DNA of 64,000 nt, taken from NCBI RefSeq assembly GCF_003408845.1, contig NZ_LRTV01000006.1, positions 63,554-127,553 of the forward strand. Direction: 5' to 3'. Below the pieces are notes generated by a model. The model saw nothing but the letters and a program-made list of their open reading frames with translations. It was not told where the DNA came from and searched no databases. A program made the translations under genes and the position numbers. The stretch comes from Gardnerella massiliensis (GTDB lineage: Bacteria > Actinomycetota > Actinomycetes > Actinomycetales > Bifidobacteriaceae). Each line of letters begins with the position of its first letter. Position 1 is the first letter of the stretch. This document shows positions 17,087 to 25,056 of this stretch, piece after piece.

Positions 17087-17380
17087 ATGGATCATATTCC
17101 AAGATGGATGGCTAATCTCACAGACGAAGACATGTCGTTTATAAAGAACTTTGTATTATCGTCTGGATCGTTAAAAGAAATGTCGCAAATGTATCAAGTC
17201 TCTTACCCAACGATGAGAATCAGGCTTAACAGGCTCATTGAAAAAATTCGAATAAGTGACAATGAACCAGAAGACCCGTTCGTTCTTTTAGTAAAGAGTC
17301 TTGCTATTGACGATAAATACGATGTTGACACAGCTCGAACACTCATAAACGAATATAGAAAAAGAAAGGATGAATCATGA
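17087..17380 (+). CDS. DUF2089-family helix-turn-helix protein
   Basis: 97 residues with the excellent ribosome site GAAAGGGGTGAT before the ATG. The sequence follows the DUF2089 C-terminal pattern: an acidic LTDEDMSFIKNF opening, SSGSLKEMSQMYQVSYPTMRIRLNRLIEKI as a helix-turn-helix with the signature SYPTxRxRL, then a helical tail. Homologues are small regulators usually encoded next to membrane proteins. It overlaps the 57-residue membrane peptide gene by 4 bp (ATGA) and sits exactly between the two mirror-image two-component systems, so it may be a target or modulator of them (inference). Confidence 0.8.
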   Translation: MDHIPRWMANLTDEDMSFIKNFVLSSGSLKEMSQMYQVSYPTMRIRLNRLIEKIRISDNEPEDPFVLLVKSLAIDDKYDVDTARTLINEYRKRKDES

Positions 17381-17550
17381 GCTATGCATTATTTGGTCCG
17401 ATAATTGACATTCTTATCGCACTTGTTATATGTGCTTTAGTGTTCTTTATTGCAAGAAGTCTTATTCGCTATGCGCATTCTCTTAAGAAGGACGATAAGT
17501 CGTCTAAGCAGTCTGCAGAAGATAAAAGAATTGCGTTACAGGACTTATAA
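17377..17550 (+). CDS. 57-residue single-pass membrane peptide
   Basis: Starts at ATG 17377, overlapping the DUF2089 stop, with AAAGGA 7-8 nt upstream; ends TAA at 17550. Residues about 5-27 form one hydrophobic helix (FGPIIDILIALVICALVFF), followed by a basic then charged tail (RSLIRYAHSLKKDDKSSK). Small membrane partners are common beside DUF2089 regulators, suggesting a membrane-tethered regulator pair. The 47-bp palindrome copy B begins 14 bp after the stop. Confidence 0.75.
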   Translation: MSYALFGPIIDILIALVICALVFFIARSLIRYAHSLKKDDKSSKQSAEDKRIALQDL

Positions 17551-17564
17551 AACACAAAAACCGA

Positions 17565-17734
17565 GTTATCGTGGCAGATTTTGCTAATTTTGCAATTTTT
17601 GCCACGATAACGCTTATAGCATAGCAACAAAACAGAATTATGTATCACAGATTAACCACTTATTTGCACTTGCTGCACATAAACGCGTCCAAATACTCGA
17701 TTGGAATAGGTCCAAGTACTCGATTAAAGCGCAA
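17565..17734 (+). repeat. composite repeat, copy B: 47-bp palindrome, 77-bp module, two 23-bp tandem units
   Basis: The palindrome occupies 17565-17611 with perfect arms GTTATCGTGGCA and TGCCACGATAAC. The next 77 bp carry a conserved module with the words CTTATAGCATAGCAAC, CACAGATTAACC and ACTTGCTGCACA. Two tandem units with core CCAA(A/G)TACTCGATT start at 17689 and 17712. It lies between convergent genes, where the palindrome may act as a bidirectional terminator. Confidence 0.8.
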
Positions 17735-17765
17735 GAAAGCACAATAATTTATTCTTGCACAATGA

Positions 17766-18938
17766 CTATTTCTCTGCATGAAGCGGAACGTGTACATTAA
17801 TAATCCACGAATCACCATCTTCAATAACTTTAAAAGTTCCGCCAACTCGTTCCGCAAGCATCTTATGAAAACGCAGTCCATATCCTAATTGCAAGTTAGC
17901 AAGAATACCGCGTTGCGCACTATTTATACACGTAATATGACATTCATGGTCATTAAGCATGACATTCATAGCGTATTCTTTAGGCTTTGCAGCATGCTTT
18001 TTTACGTTCGCAAGCAGTTCTCTGCAAATATATTCAATTTGAGCACATTCTTCAAAAGGCAAATGCGCTGATCTCGAATCTTCAGCAGCTAAATCACTAC
18101 TAAAGTCAATGGAACCAATATAACCAAGCTTTTCAAACGACTTTTGCTCACCATCAAATAAAAGGCGTAATCCTGTGCAAAAATCTTTATAACATGTAGT
18201 CGATTGCATAACATCGCCAGTGCTTGCAGTTGTAGCATTGTCAAGAAGAGAAATGATATTACGTGCTCTATGAACAGTTGTAGTAGCACGTTGAAGAATC
18301 TCTTGCGAATTTTCATGCTCTTGCTCATGAGTTGTTTGAGGTTCAATAGATTGTTGAGCCATCATCATAATGCTGGAAAGCTCATTAGTTACTTCATCGT
18401 GCATGCGAATTGCTGCAATAGTGGCATATTTTTGAAAAACGTTGTAACGCTGCGCAAATAACTGTTCCTGTTGTTGGTGAATAGTAGAAATATAGTATTT
18501 TACGATTGCGCTAGAAATAAGAGTGATAAGAAGCCACCACGCTAACACATAAGCGTTTTGAAAATCGCAGATAATAAAGAACCATGAAGATACTCCGCAA
18601 GAAGAAAGCACGGTGTACCAAGGTTGAGTAATTACAGCAATTGCCAAACAAATCAATATGGTAAGCATCATAGATGAGTAGTTGATATTGGGCGCAATAA
18701 TTACCAACGGCATCCAAATGAGCACAATAAAAGATGCTTTACGAGGCCATATTGCAATACATAAGCAGATTACAATCCATACTATTTCAACCGTAATGGC
18801 ATGCCAATTAGAGTAGTAATGAAGATTATTATAGGAAAAAATTTCAAGAATCAAAGTACAACTTATGATCACACCAATTCCAATTTTCTGCCAGGCATCA
18901 TGCGGCAAAAAATTGATCATACGCATTAATAATTTCAT
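17766..18938 (-). CDS. sensor histidine kinase (system 2), paralogue of the kinase at 15610
   Basis: 390 residues with the same design as system 1: about six N-terminal hydrophobic helices (17-160), phosphoacceptor His in IRMHDEVTNEL (about residue 180), N box ELLANVKKHA, an Asn-type D box (CINS) and a G box (LGYGLRFHKMLAERVGG). Sequence similarity spans the whole protein, so the two arose by duplication or common transfer. It lies 34 bp downstream of its response regulator, on the opposite strand to system 1. The signal is unknown. Confidence 0.88.
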   Translation of the reverse strand: MKLLMRMINFLPHDAWQKIGIGVIISCTLILEIFSYNNLHYYSNWHAITVEIVWIVICLCIAIWPRKASFIVLIWMPLVIIAPNINYSSMMLTILICLAIAVITQPWYTVLSSCGVSSWFFIICDFQNAYVLAWWLLITLISSAIVKYYISTIHQQQEQLFAQRYNVFQKYATIAAIRMHDEVTNELSSIMMMAQQSIEPQTTHEQEHENSQEILQRATTTVHRARNIISLLDNATTASTGDVMQSTTCYKDFCTGLRLLFDGEQKSFEKLGYIGSIDFSSDLAAEDSRSAHLPFEECAQIEYICRELLANVKKHAAKPKEYAMNVMLNDHECHITCINSAQRGILANLQLGYGLRFHKMLAERVGGTFKVIEDGDSWIINVHVPLHAEK

Positions 18939-18972
18939 AACTACCTACTTTTACACGTTAATTTCTTACACG

Positions 18973-19626
18973 TTATATGTCATGCGAATATTTTGCGAGC
19001 GCGGCAAGTGCCTGCATTCGACTTCGGACTTGAAGTTTTCCATAAATACGCCGTAAATGCGTGTTTACTGTTGAAACTTTCACATTAAGCTGATCTGCAA
19101 TCTCTTTCGTAGAATACCCCTGTTTGCACAAGCGCATAATTTCCGATTCTTGAGGAGACAAAACTGAAGTCTTCAGAAGTTGAGAAATCATATTAAATGA
19201 TTCTTGCGGAGTGTGAAAATAGTCAATATATTGTGGCAATTCTGGACACCCGTAGCTTGTTGCGCGCGATTGGATAGCTGCAACTACGTCTGATAAATTG
19301 TCTTTATGTACTAGCGCTTGACCACCTGACTTAGCAACTTGCAATACGTATTCATCTAACATGTAGGAAGTAATGCCGATTAAAACAATATTGCTATTGC
19401 GCTCGCGAATTGCTTTAATTACATCAACGCCACTCATTTCTCTCATTGACATATCTACTAAAAGTACGTCAGGAGTATTTTCTGTAACGCAACGATGAAT
19501 AGCTTGTTTTGCAGAAGAACACATCCATGCACAAACAAAGTTTTCAGGCAAACGACTTTTCAGAAGAAGTTGCATATATCGCAATACAAGCGTGTCATTA
19601 TCAACAATTGCGTAAGTAGTGTTCAT
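18973..19626 (-). CDS. NarL/LuxR-family response regulator (system 2)
   Basis: 217 residues; the receiver domain has Asp9-Asn10-Asp11 and phosphoacceptor Asp in LVDMSM (about residue 58), and the LuxR helix-turn-helix has LSPQESEIMRLCKQGYSTKEIA and STVNTHLRRIYGKL. Much of the N-terminal half (TYAIVDND, DMSMxxMSGVDVI, IGxTSY) is nearly identical to the regulator at 14876. It lacks that protein's Gln/Asn-rich tail. There is no Shine-Dalgarno sequence; TTGATA, 19 nt, TACCAT, 7 nt, ATG suggests a leaderless message. Confidence 0.9.
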   Translation of the reverse strand: MNTTYAIVDNDTLVLRYMQLLLKSRLPENFVCAWMCSSAKQAIHRCVTENTPDVLLVDMSMREMSGVDVIKAIRERNSNIVLIGITSYMLDEYVLQVAKSGGQALVHKDNLSDVVAAIQSRATSYGCPELPQYIDYFHTPQESFNMISQLLKTSVLSPQESEIMRLCKQGYSTKEIADQLNVKVSTVNTHLRRIYGKLQVRSRMQALAALAKYSHDI

Positions 19627-19633
19627 ACAATAT

Positions 19634-19664
19634 ATGGTATCTTGTTTCGGAATTTGCTTATCAA
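19634..19664 (-). promoter_or_regulatory. promoter of system 2 response regulator (leaderless)
   Basis: On the minus strand TTGATA (19664-19659), 19-nt spacer, TACCAT (19639-19634), then 7 nt to the ATG at 19626. The geometry puts the transcription start at or next to the A of ATG. Confidence 0.5.
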
Positions 19665-20122
19665 GAGATGTGCGATTGTATTGTTTTTCTCAAATTATCA
19701 AGATTGTACACATTAAAGTGCCATACGCTAGCACTTTCCGTTGGCACACTCCATTCTTCGGTTTTGCCATTCGCAGTAAAACGAATTATTTGAGTTGTTG
19801 GCTTACTTATAACTTCAAAATTAGTGAGTTGATTCCACGCAATACGACGAAGATACTTATCGTCTAATTTAGCTAGATTACCCGAGCCTAAAATGACATT
19901 CGGATTAACAATAATAAACTCATTATTAGTGGCAGCAATAATACGCGCAACAACGCTTTGCGCTACATAGAATAATTTAGGTAATAAAAATAGTTTGATT
20001 AAATCTTTCCACCAAGGGTCGTATTTCATAGTAAGCACATACGTCTTATCAACTGAAAGATTGTGATCTTTAAAGTACTTGACGATATCTTCTTCTCGTA
20101 TACCGCGCAAAGGATTAGTCAT
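19661..20122 (-). CDS. membrane-associated protein, possible PH-like fold, unknown function
   Basis: 153 residues from ATG 20122 with GAGGAGG about 8 nt upstream. A charged N-terminus is followed by a hydrophobic segment (about 45-66, LIKLFLLPKLFYVAQSVVARII) and then a beta-rich half (IIVNPNVILGSG, WNQLTNFEVISKPTTQIIRFTANGK) ending in a short helix, reminiscent of bacterial PH-like domains. I assign no family. It lies directly upstream of and co-directional with the system 2 regulator, and its 3' end overlaps that gene's promoter. Confidence 0.6.
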   Translation of the reverse strand: MTNPLRGIREEDIVKYFKDHNLSVDKTYVLTMKYDPWWKDLIKLFLLPKLFYVAQSVVARIIAATNNEFIIVNPNVILGSGNLAKLDDKYLRRIAWNQLTNFEVISKPTTQIIRFTANGKTEEWSVPTESASVWHFNVYNLDNLRKTIQSHIS

Positions 20123-20281
20123 AATAAGCACCTCCTCGTGATTCTTGTTTTGTAAATTACCAACATACTAACGTGCAGATTTTATCTACACAAATAGGCG
20201 TACCTATTTTTAACGATAGTGCTTTTAGAAAACTTTTTAAAAACTTTTACTATTAGCAGTTTGTATGTTCTCAACAATCAA

Positions 20282-20383
20282 TATTTAAGAATATTTCCGT
20301 TTTGGAAATATTCTTAAATAGAAGCGTACTTATGGAGTTATCGTGGCAGTTTTTGCTAATTTTGCATTTTCTGCCACGATAAC
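20282..20383 (+). repeat. outer repeat (left): 17-bp hairpin plus 47-bp palindrome, copy C
   Basis: TATTTAAGAATATTTCC (20282-20298) and GGAAATATTCTTAAATA (20304-20320) form a perfect 17-bp hairpin with a 5-nt loop. A 16-bp linker (GAAGCGTACTTATGGA) joins it to palindrome copy C at 20337-20383 with perfect 12-bp arms. The same hairpin-linker-palindrome order recurs in inverted orientation at 28281-28180, so the two bracket about 8 kb. Confidence 0.85.
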
Positions 20384-20598
20384 TCTTATAACATAGCAAC
20401 GAAATAGCATTCTGCATCACAGATTAACTTCTTATTTGCGTTTGCTGCACAAAGCCACGTCCAAATACTCGATTAAAAAGCGTCCAAATACTCGGTCAAA
20501 AAGCGTCCAAATACTCGATTAGAATAGAGCCAAATACTCGATTAGAATAGAGCCAAATACTCGGTTGAAATATGTCCAAATACTCGATTGGAACGCGT
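20384..20598 (+). repeat. repeat module with six 23-bp tandem units
   Basis: The 77-bp module (CTTATAACATAGCAAC, CACAGATTAAC and TTTGCTGCACAAAG) runs from the palindrome to 20460. Six units with core CCAAATACTCG start at 20461, 20484, 20507, 20530, 20553 and 20576, an exact 23-bp period with small changes between units. The array ends 17 bp before the ATPase start codon, inside its likely leader. Corresponding arrays have two units at 17689 and one at 25269, so copy number differs between loci. Confidence 0.85.
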
Positions 20599-20615
20599 CT
20601 AAGGGAGATTCTGAT

Positions 20616-21887
20616 ATGAAAGAATATTATGAAAGAGTTTCTGACAAGGTGTTGCTTGAACATTTAAAATCTAAAGGCGCTGTTCTTATTGAAGGCACGA
20701 AGTGGTGCGGAAAAACAACTTCTGCGAAGCATGTTGCCAACAGTTTCATTGAAATGGATCGTCCAGATATGACAGAGCAATATCAACAAATGGCTAGAAT
20801 TAAACCATCATATCTTCTGAAAGGCGCCACTCCTCATTTGATTGACGAGTGGCAGATTGCTACAAATATTTGGAATGCAGTTCGTTATGAAGTTGATCGC
20901 AGAGGAGAATTCGGGCAATTTATTCTTACTGGTTCTTCTGTTCCACTTCACTTGAGTGAAGGAACACATACGGGGACAGGGAGAATAGTGCGTATGCGTA
21001 TGCGTACAATGTCTTTGTTTGAATCTAAGGATTCAAGCGGCGAGGTGTCAATAGGAGACTTGTTTCATGGGAAAGAAGTTTCAGCTATAAATCATCATAG
21101 TATTGAAGATATCGCTTTTTACATCTGTAGAGGTGGATGGCCGATTGCTTTGAATCGCAGTGAGAAAGTTGCATTAACACAAGCTTTTGATTATGTTGAT
21201 GCGGTTGTGAATGATGATATTTCTAGAGTGGATGATTTTCAGAATGTGCCTGAGAGGACAAAACGTTTACTTAGATCATATGCAAGAAATGTTGCTACGC
21301 AAGCTTCTTTGGAGACTTTGCGTATGGATGTAATAAGCAATGATGTTGATACATTTGACAAAGAAACTCTTTACAGCTATATCAATGCGCTTAAAAGGAT
21401 TTTTGTTATTGAAGACTCTCCAGCGTGGAGTCCGAATCTACGTTCGAAAACTGCAATCAGAACGTCTGATACGCGATACTTCGTTGATCCATCTATTGCA
21501 ACTGCAGCACTTGGCCTTGGTCCCACAGATTTAATACATGATTTAGCACTTATGGGTTTGATTTTTGAAAATCTGTGCATAAGAGATTTAAGAATATATG
21601 CTGATGCATTAAATGGAAACATATATCACTATAGAGACAAGACTGGGCTTGAGTGCGATGCTGTTATTCATTTGAGAAACGGCGATTACGGATTGATTGA
21701 AATAAAGCTAGGTGGAGACAAGTTGATTGATGAAGGTGCATCAAACTTACTAAAACTAGCAAATAAAATCGATACAGAGAAAATGCATAAGCCGTCGTTT
21801 TTGATGGTGCTATGCGGAGTTGCGCCATTTGCGTATCAGAGAGAAGATGGAGTGTTCGTTGTTCCGATTACCTGCTTGAGAGATTGA
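20616..21887 (+). CDS. AAA ATPase with DUF4143 C-terminal domain
   Basis: 423 residues from ATG 20616 with AGGGAGA about 8 nt upstream. Walker A is EGTKWCGKTTS (about residues 26-36), a Walker B-like LIDEWQ near 91, and a sensor region ILTGSS. The C-terminal DUF4143 domain (about 190-400) ends with LECDAVIHLRNGDYGLIEIKLGG, a PD-(D/E)xK-like pattern (D, then E-x-K). Such proteins are abundant in accessory regions; their substrate is unknown. It is flanked by composite repeats on both sides and belongs to the 8-kb bracketed segment. Confidence 0.8.
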   Translation: MKEYYERVSDKVLLEHLKSKGAVLIEGTKWCGKTTSAKHVANSFIEMDRPDMTEQYQQMARIKPSYLLKGATPHLIDEWQIATNIWNAVRYEVDRRGEFGQFILTGSSVPLHLSEGTHTGTGRIVRMRMRTMSLFESKDSSGEVSIGDLFHGKEVSAINHHSIEDIAFYICRGGWPIALNRSEKVALTQAFDYVDAVVNDDISRVDDFQNVPERTKRLLRSYARNVATQASLETLRMDVISNDVDTFDKETLYSYINALKRIFVIEDSPAWSPNLRSKTAIRTSDTRYFVDPSIATAALGLGPTDLIHDLALMGLIFENLCIRDLRIYADALNGNIYHYRDKTGLECDAVIHLRNGDYGLIEIKLGGDKLIDEGASNLLKLANKIDTEKMHKPSFLMVLCGVAPFAYQREDGVFVVPITCLRD

Positions 21888-21929
21888 GATGAGGTTTGAA
21901 TTTTACCGCATTCATTGAACTCTGCGAAA

Positions 21930-22055
21930 GTCGAGGTTGGAAGGGAAAGCCTTTACAAAAGCTTAATATGCGACGGAAATCCTAGCTTTCGGACTATTGC
22001 AAAGGTTGTTCAAGCGTTAGGTGAGCGTATTGCAATAGAACAAGCAAATGCGTGA
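21930..22055 (+). pseudogene. C-terminal remnant of an HI1420/HigA-like antitoxin gene
   Basis: Reading from GTC at 21930 to TGA at 22055 gives 41 residues (VEVGRESLYKSL, DGNPSFRTIAKVVQAL, ERIAIEQANA) that match the end of the intact antitoxin at 27100-27435 almost residue for residue. There is no start codon or N-terminal half. The similarity continues past the stop into palindrome copy D, just as the intact gene runs into copy F, so an inverted segmental duplication followed by decay is the simplest reading. Confidence 0.8.
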
Positions 22056-22063
22056 CATGCACA

Positions 22064-22110
22064 GTTATCGTGGCAAAAATTGCAAAATTAGCAAAAACTG
22101 CCACGATAAC
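22064..22110. repeat. 47-bp palindromic repeat, copy D
   Basis: Perfect arms GTTATCGTGGCA (22064-22075) and TGCCACGATAAC (22099-22110), core in the minus orientation (AAAATTGCAAAATTAGC). It lies between convergent transcripts: the ATPase and antitoxin remnant on one side, the ABC ATPase on the other. Confidence 0.88.
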
Positions 22111-22144
22111 CCGAAATTTAACGAAGAGAAGAGAAGCAATGCAA

Positions 22145-22816
22145 CTACCGAGCTAGCGCCTCAATATGCAACACACGATCACATCGCTGAGCAATCAAAG
22201 GATCATGCGTCACTACAAGCAAGGTCTTGTTATATTCTTTATTCATCGCTTGCAATTGCGCAAACACTTTATCAGCAAGATCTCTATCAAGTGAACCCGT
22301 CGGCTCATCTGCCAAAATCAACGAGCCAGGTTTCAGCATTGCACGAGCAATCGCAACTCGCTGCTGTTCACCACCAGAAAGCACAGCAATACGGTCATTT
22401 TTAGCATACTCAATACCGAGTTCATCAAGAACTTTATCAATCATTTGGTGTTTAACAGACTTTGACTCTTTATTATATGCCATTGCAATCCACAAATTAT
22501 CAAACACAGTTCGATCATTGAGCAATGCAAACGATTGAAATAAGTAGCTAATATGATAACGACGTAACTTAGTAGCAGCAACAGAATTGATAGCTGGAAG
22601 TTCTTTGCCAGCAATCTTTATTTCACCTTTATCATATGTTTCAAGCATGCCGAGAATGTTGAGAATAGTGGATTTTCCAGAGCCAGAAGCCCCCATTATT
22701 GCTAACGATTCTCCTTGTTGCACACTAAAACTAAGATTATGTAAAACCGGTCGATTTCCATATGATTTATAAAGATTGCGTACGCTTATTAAAGGTTCAA
22801 TACCATTGTTTTGCAT
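22145..22816 (-). CDS. ABC transporter ATPase (peptide/bacteriocin-type exporter)
   Basis: 223 residues from ATG 22816 with AAAGGAG about 8 nt upstream. Walker A GASGSGKST, signature LSGGEQQRV, Walker B LILADEPTGSLD and the switch His in VVTHD are intact; it is the compact LolD/MacB type. It follows the DUF1430-like permease, 6 bp between the permease stop and this start, and is the energising subunit. The pairing resembles streptococcal and lactococcal loci beside lactococcin 972-type bacteriocins. Confidence 0.9.
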   Translation of the reverse strand: MQNNGIEPLISVRNLYKSYGNRPVLHNLSFSVQQGESLAIMGASGSGKSTILNILGMLETYDKGEIKIAGKELPAINSVAATKLRRYHISYLFQSFALLNDRTVFDNLWIAMAYNKESKSVKHQMIDKVLDELGIEYAKNDRIAVLSGGEQQRVAIARAMLKPGSLILADEPTGSLDRDLADKVFAQLQAMNKEYNKTLLVVTHDPLIAQRCDRVLHIEALAR

Positions 22817-22822
22817 TATCAA

Positions 22823-25021
22823 CTACTCCTTTACCATAGAAGTAATGTGTTTATTACTCAAATAATATGTTTGTATCGTCAATAATATGAGTTCAATAAT
22901 TGCCGAAATCAGCACATATATCATGCCAGAACGAGTACGTTCAATCGAAGCAATAACAAAAAGCGCTCCTTGAACGATTCCCACAAGCAAGAACGGCATA
23001 GAAAATATGCGTAATAGCGAAAAACCAAGCAATCGTTTCACTGCAATACTTTCTTGATAACATGCTGCAAACATAGCAATAACCGCTATAAGCAATATCA
23101 ACATAAGCAGGGTAATAAGCAGAATTACACTACCAAACAATTGCAACGTCTGCATAATCGTCTTTTGATAGCCTGCAATGCATTCTCCTACTTGTAAGAA
23201 TTGAAGATGATTATCATCAAGATGATACCGTGCAGTATAAGCGTCGCTCAGATATCGAGCTGCTGCTTGATCATTCAATTTAATATAACTATTGTCAAGA
23301 CCGCCAGCAAGTAATGATTCACTTTCAGACGCATTCAAATTATCACTCGTCGCATAAAAAATAATAGGATCTTTTACAATAACCTTATGATGGATATCTG
23401 TGGACCAGTTAAACCACTCGCGAGAAGGATGATACGTGCGGAATGCGAATTGTGGATGCATAGTAAACTTGGTCGAAACATCAGTAGACGTTAAGTTGTC
23501 TGACTCTTGAAGCCACCGCCTCATCGAAGTCTGCTCTTGAGGATTATACGTATCGGGAATGAAGTAAATGCGCACACCCTGACGAGCAAGGTTTTTGACA
23601 TCGCTATCTACAGTAAACCCTTGATCTTGCAAGTACTTAGGAGATGCCACAAACGACCAGAATGGCTTAGAAGGCACATGCTTATATACGCTACCATTGC
23701 GCCAATCTTGTAGTATATCCGCATCAAAGAAACTTGTGTAAACAAGCCTTACTCCTGGCTTATCCTCAATAGAACGATACCATGCAAAAGCATCTTTGGC
23801 ATACTGCGTCGATTGACCAGATACCGAAGCACCATCTTGCCCTACAAGACGGTGATACATAATTCTCTGGTTTAATACAGGATGCCACAAACGAGCAACT
23901 TCCACACTTTTCGTCAACTCGCCTATTGGCCCATCTATGCTATGCACACCTTCTAATACGCATGTTGATGCAATAGCATAAACGAGTGCAAGAGCAATAA
24001 GCATACCGCGTTTGGTAATACGATTACGAATTGCATCTACTGGTTTCACAGAAATAATCATCAAAATAACTAATGCACTGAGAAGCAACACAACTGCAAT
24101 AACTGGCAACGCTATAATCAGCGCCTGCATTAACAATTGAATATTCCATATAAATCCGCGAGTAAATAAACTCATCACGATACAAACAAGAGGATATACA
24201 GCGAGCGTTGAAACAAGCATCGGCATAAGGTGACGCAAAGCAAACGATGAACGCGACCAACCCAACAATAAGTAGCTTCCCAATGTTCTATACGAAAGAT
24301 ACCCATCAGCAATTATCGTAATGCCAAGAAGCAACACTGTTACAATGCAAACAATAATAAAAGTAAGTTGATTAAAACTATTGGATCGTGCTATTCCAGA
24401 TTTTCCACGTTGAAAATCTTGGTAGGTCGTACCAGCGATGCGAGCAGCTTGAGTAACTAATGCATGGTAGTCTCGATTGGAAAGTCCCACAATCCTGTAA
24501 TCACCAAGCTTTGTTTTACTATTGTTGACGAGGGCATCTAATTGACGAACAACTAAACGCGAACCCTCAATGGAAATAGCGGGAAGATCAGCAAGCATAT
24601 CTGCTTTTGCCATATCAAGTCCAAGCGTTTTGCTACTTTCGCTGTGCAATAATTGCGTAAAGGCATGCGATGTCAGAATCGGCGTTCCGAGATACGACAA
24701 AGTAAGCAAATCATCTTTACCCCGCGGATTGCCAAATATGCCAAGCTCAAAACCATCTACACCAGCATCACTCGCTGCCAAGCGCATATCATTACGAACC
24801 ACAAAAGCATTATGCTGAGCAACAGTCTTCTTGAGTAATGCATAAATTTGATCAGCTTTGTCTTCTGTCACACCGCGTAATGAAAAAAGGCGACTCGTTT
24901 GCGGATATATAGCAATACAATCGCTCAAGGAGTCGTTCATTTTTGTCAAACCTAACAGCGATGCAAATAATGCAAGCAGAAGAACAAGTGCGCATGACAA
25001 TGAACGCAACAATCGAGACAT
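22823..25021 (-). CDS. DUF1430-type ABC permease / bacteriocin-associated integral membrane protein
   Basis: 732 residues. One N-terminal helix (about 8-27), a large outer domain (about 30-220), three helices (about 225-335), a second outer stretch (about 355-620) and three C-terminal helices (about 635-725). This is the FtsX-like layout of bacteriocin-associated seven-helix proteins, and the opening CIAIYPQTSRLFSLRGVTEDKA resembles DUF1430. AGGGGA lies 6 nt upstream. With the ATPase at 22145 it probably exports, senses or gives immunity to a peptide; the candidate peptide gene is 35 bp upstream. Confidence 0.75.
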   Translation of the reverse strand: MSRLLRSLSCALVLLLALFASLLGLTKMNDSLSDCIAIYPQTSRLFSLRGVTEDKADQIYALLKKTVAQHNAFVVRNDMRLAASDAGVDGFELGIFGNPRGKDDLLTLSYLGTPILTSHAFTQLLHSESSKTLGLDMAKADMLADLPAISIEGSRLVVRQLDALVNNSKTKLGDYRIVGLSNRDYHALVTQAARIAGTTYQDFQRGKSGIARSNSFNQLTFIIVCIVTVLLLGITIIADGYLSYRTLGSYLLLGWSRSSFALRHLMPMLVSTLAVYPLVCIVMSLFTRGFIWNIQLLMQALIIALPVIAVVLLLSALVILMIISVKPVDAIRNRITKRGMLIALALVYAIASTCVLEGVHSIDGPIGELTKSVEVARLWHPVLNQRIMYHRLVGQDGASVSGQSTQYAKDAFAWYRSIEDKPGVRLVYTSFFDADILQDWRNGSVYKHVPSKPFWSFVASPKYLQDQGFTVDSDVKNLARQGVRIYFIPDTYNPQEQTSMRRWLQESDNLTSTDVSTKFTMHPQFAFRTYHPSREWFNWSTDIHHKVIVKDPIIFYATSDNLNASESESLLAGGLDNSYIKLNDQAAARYLSDAYTARYHLDDNHLQFLQVGECIAGYQKTIMQTLQLFGSVILLITLLMLILLIAVIAMFAACYQESIAVKRLLGFSLLRIFSMPFLLVGIVQGALFVIASIERTRSGMIYVLISAIIELILLTIQTYYLSNKHITSMVKE

Positions 25022-25056
25022 CGCATCCCCTATAATAAGTTATTCATACATACAGA

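Noticed and set aside
20461..20598. Tandem array as a possible CRISPR
   Set aside because: Units are contiguous with no unique spacers, and no cas genes are nearby; it is a 23-bp VNTR.
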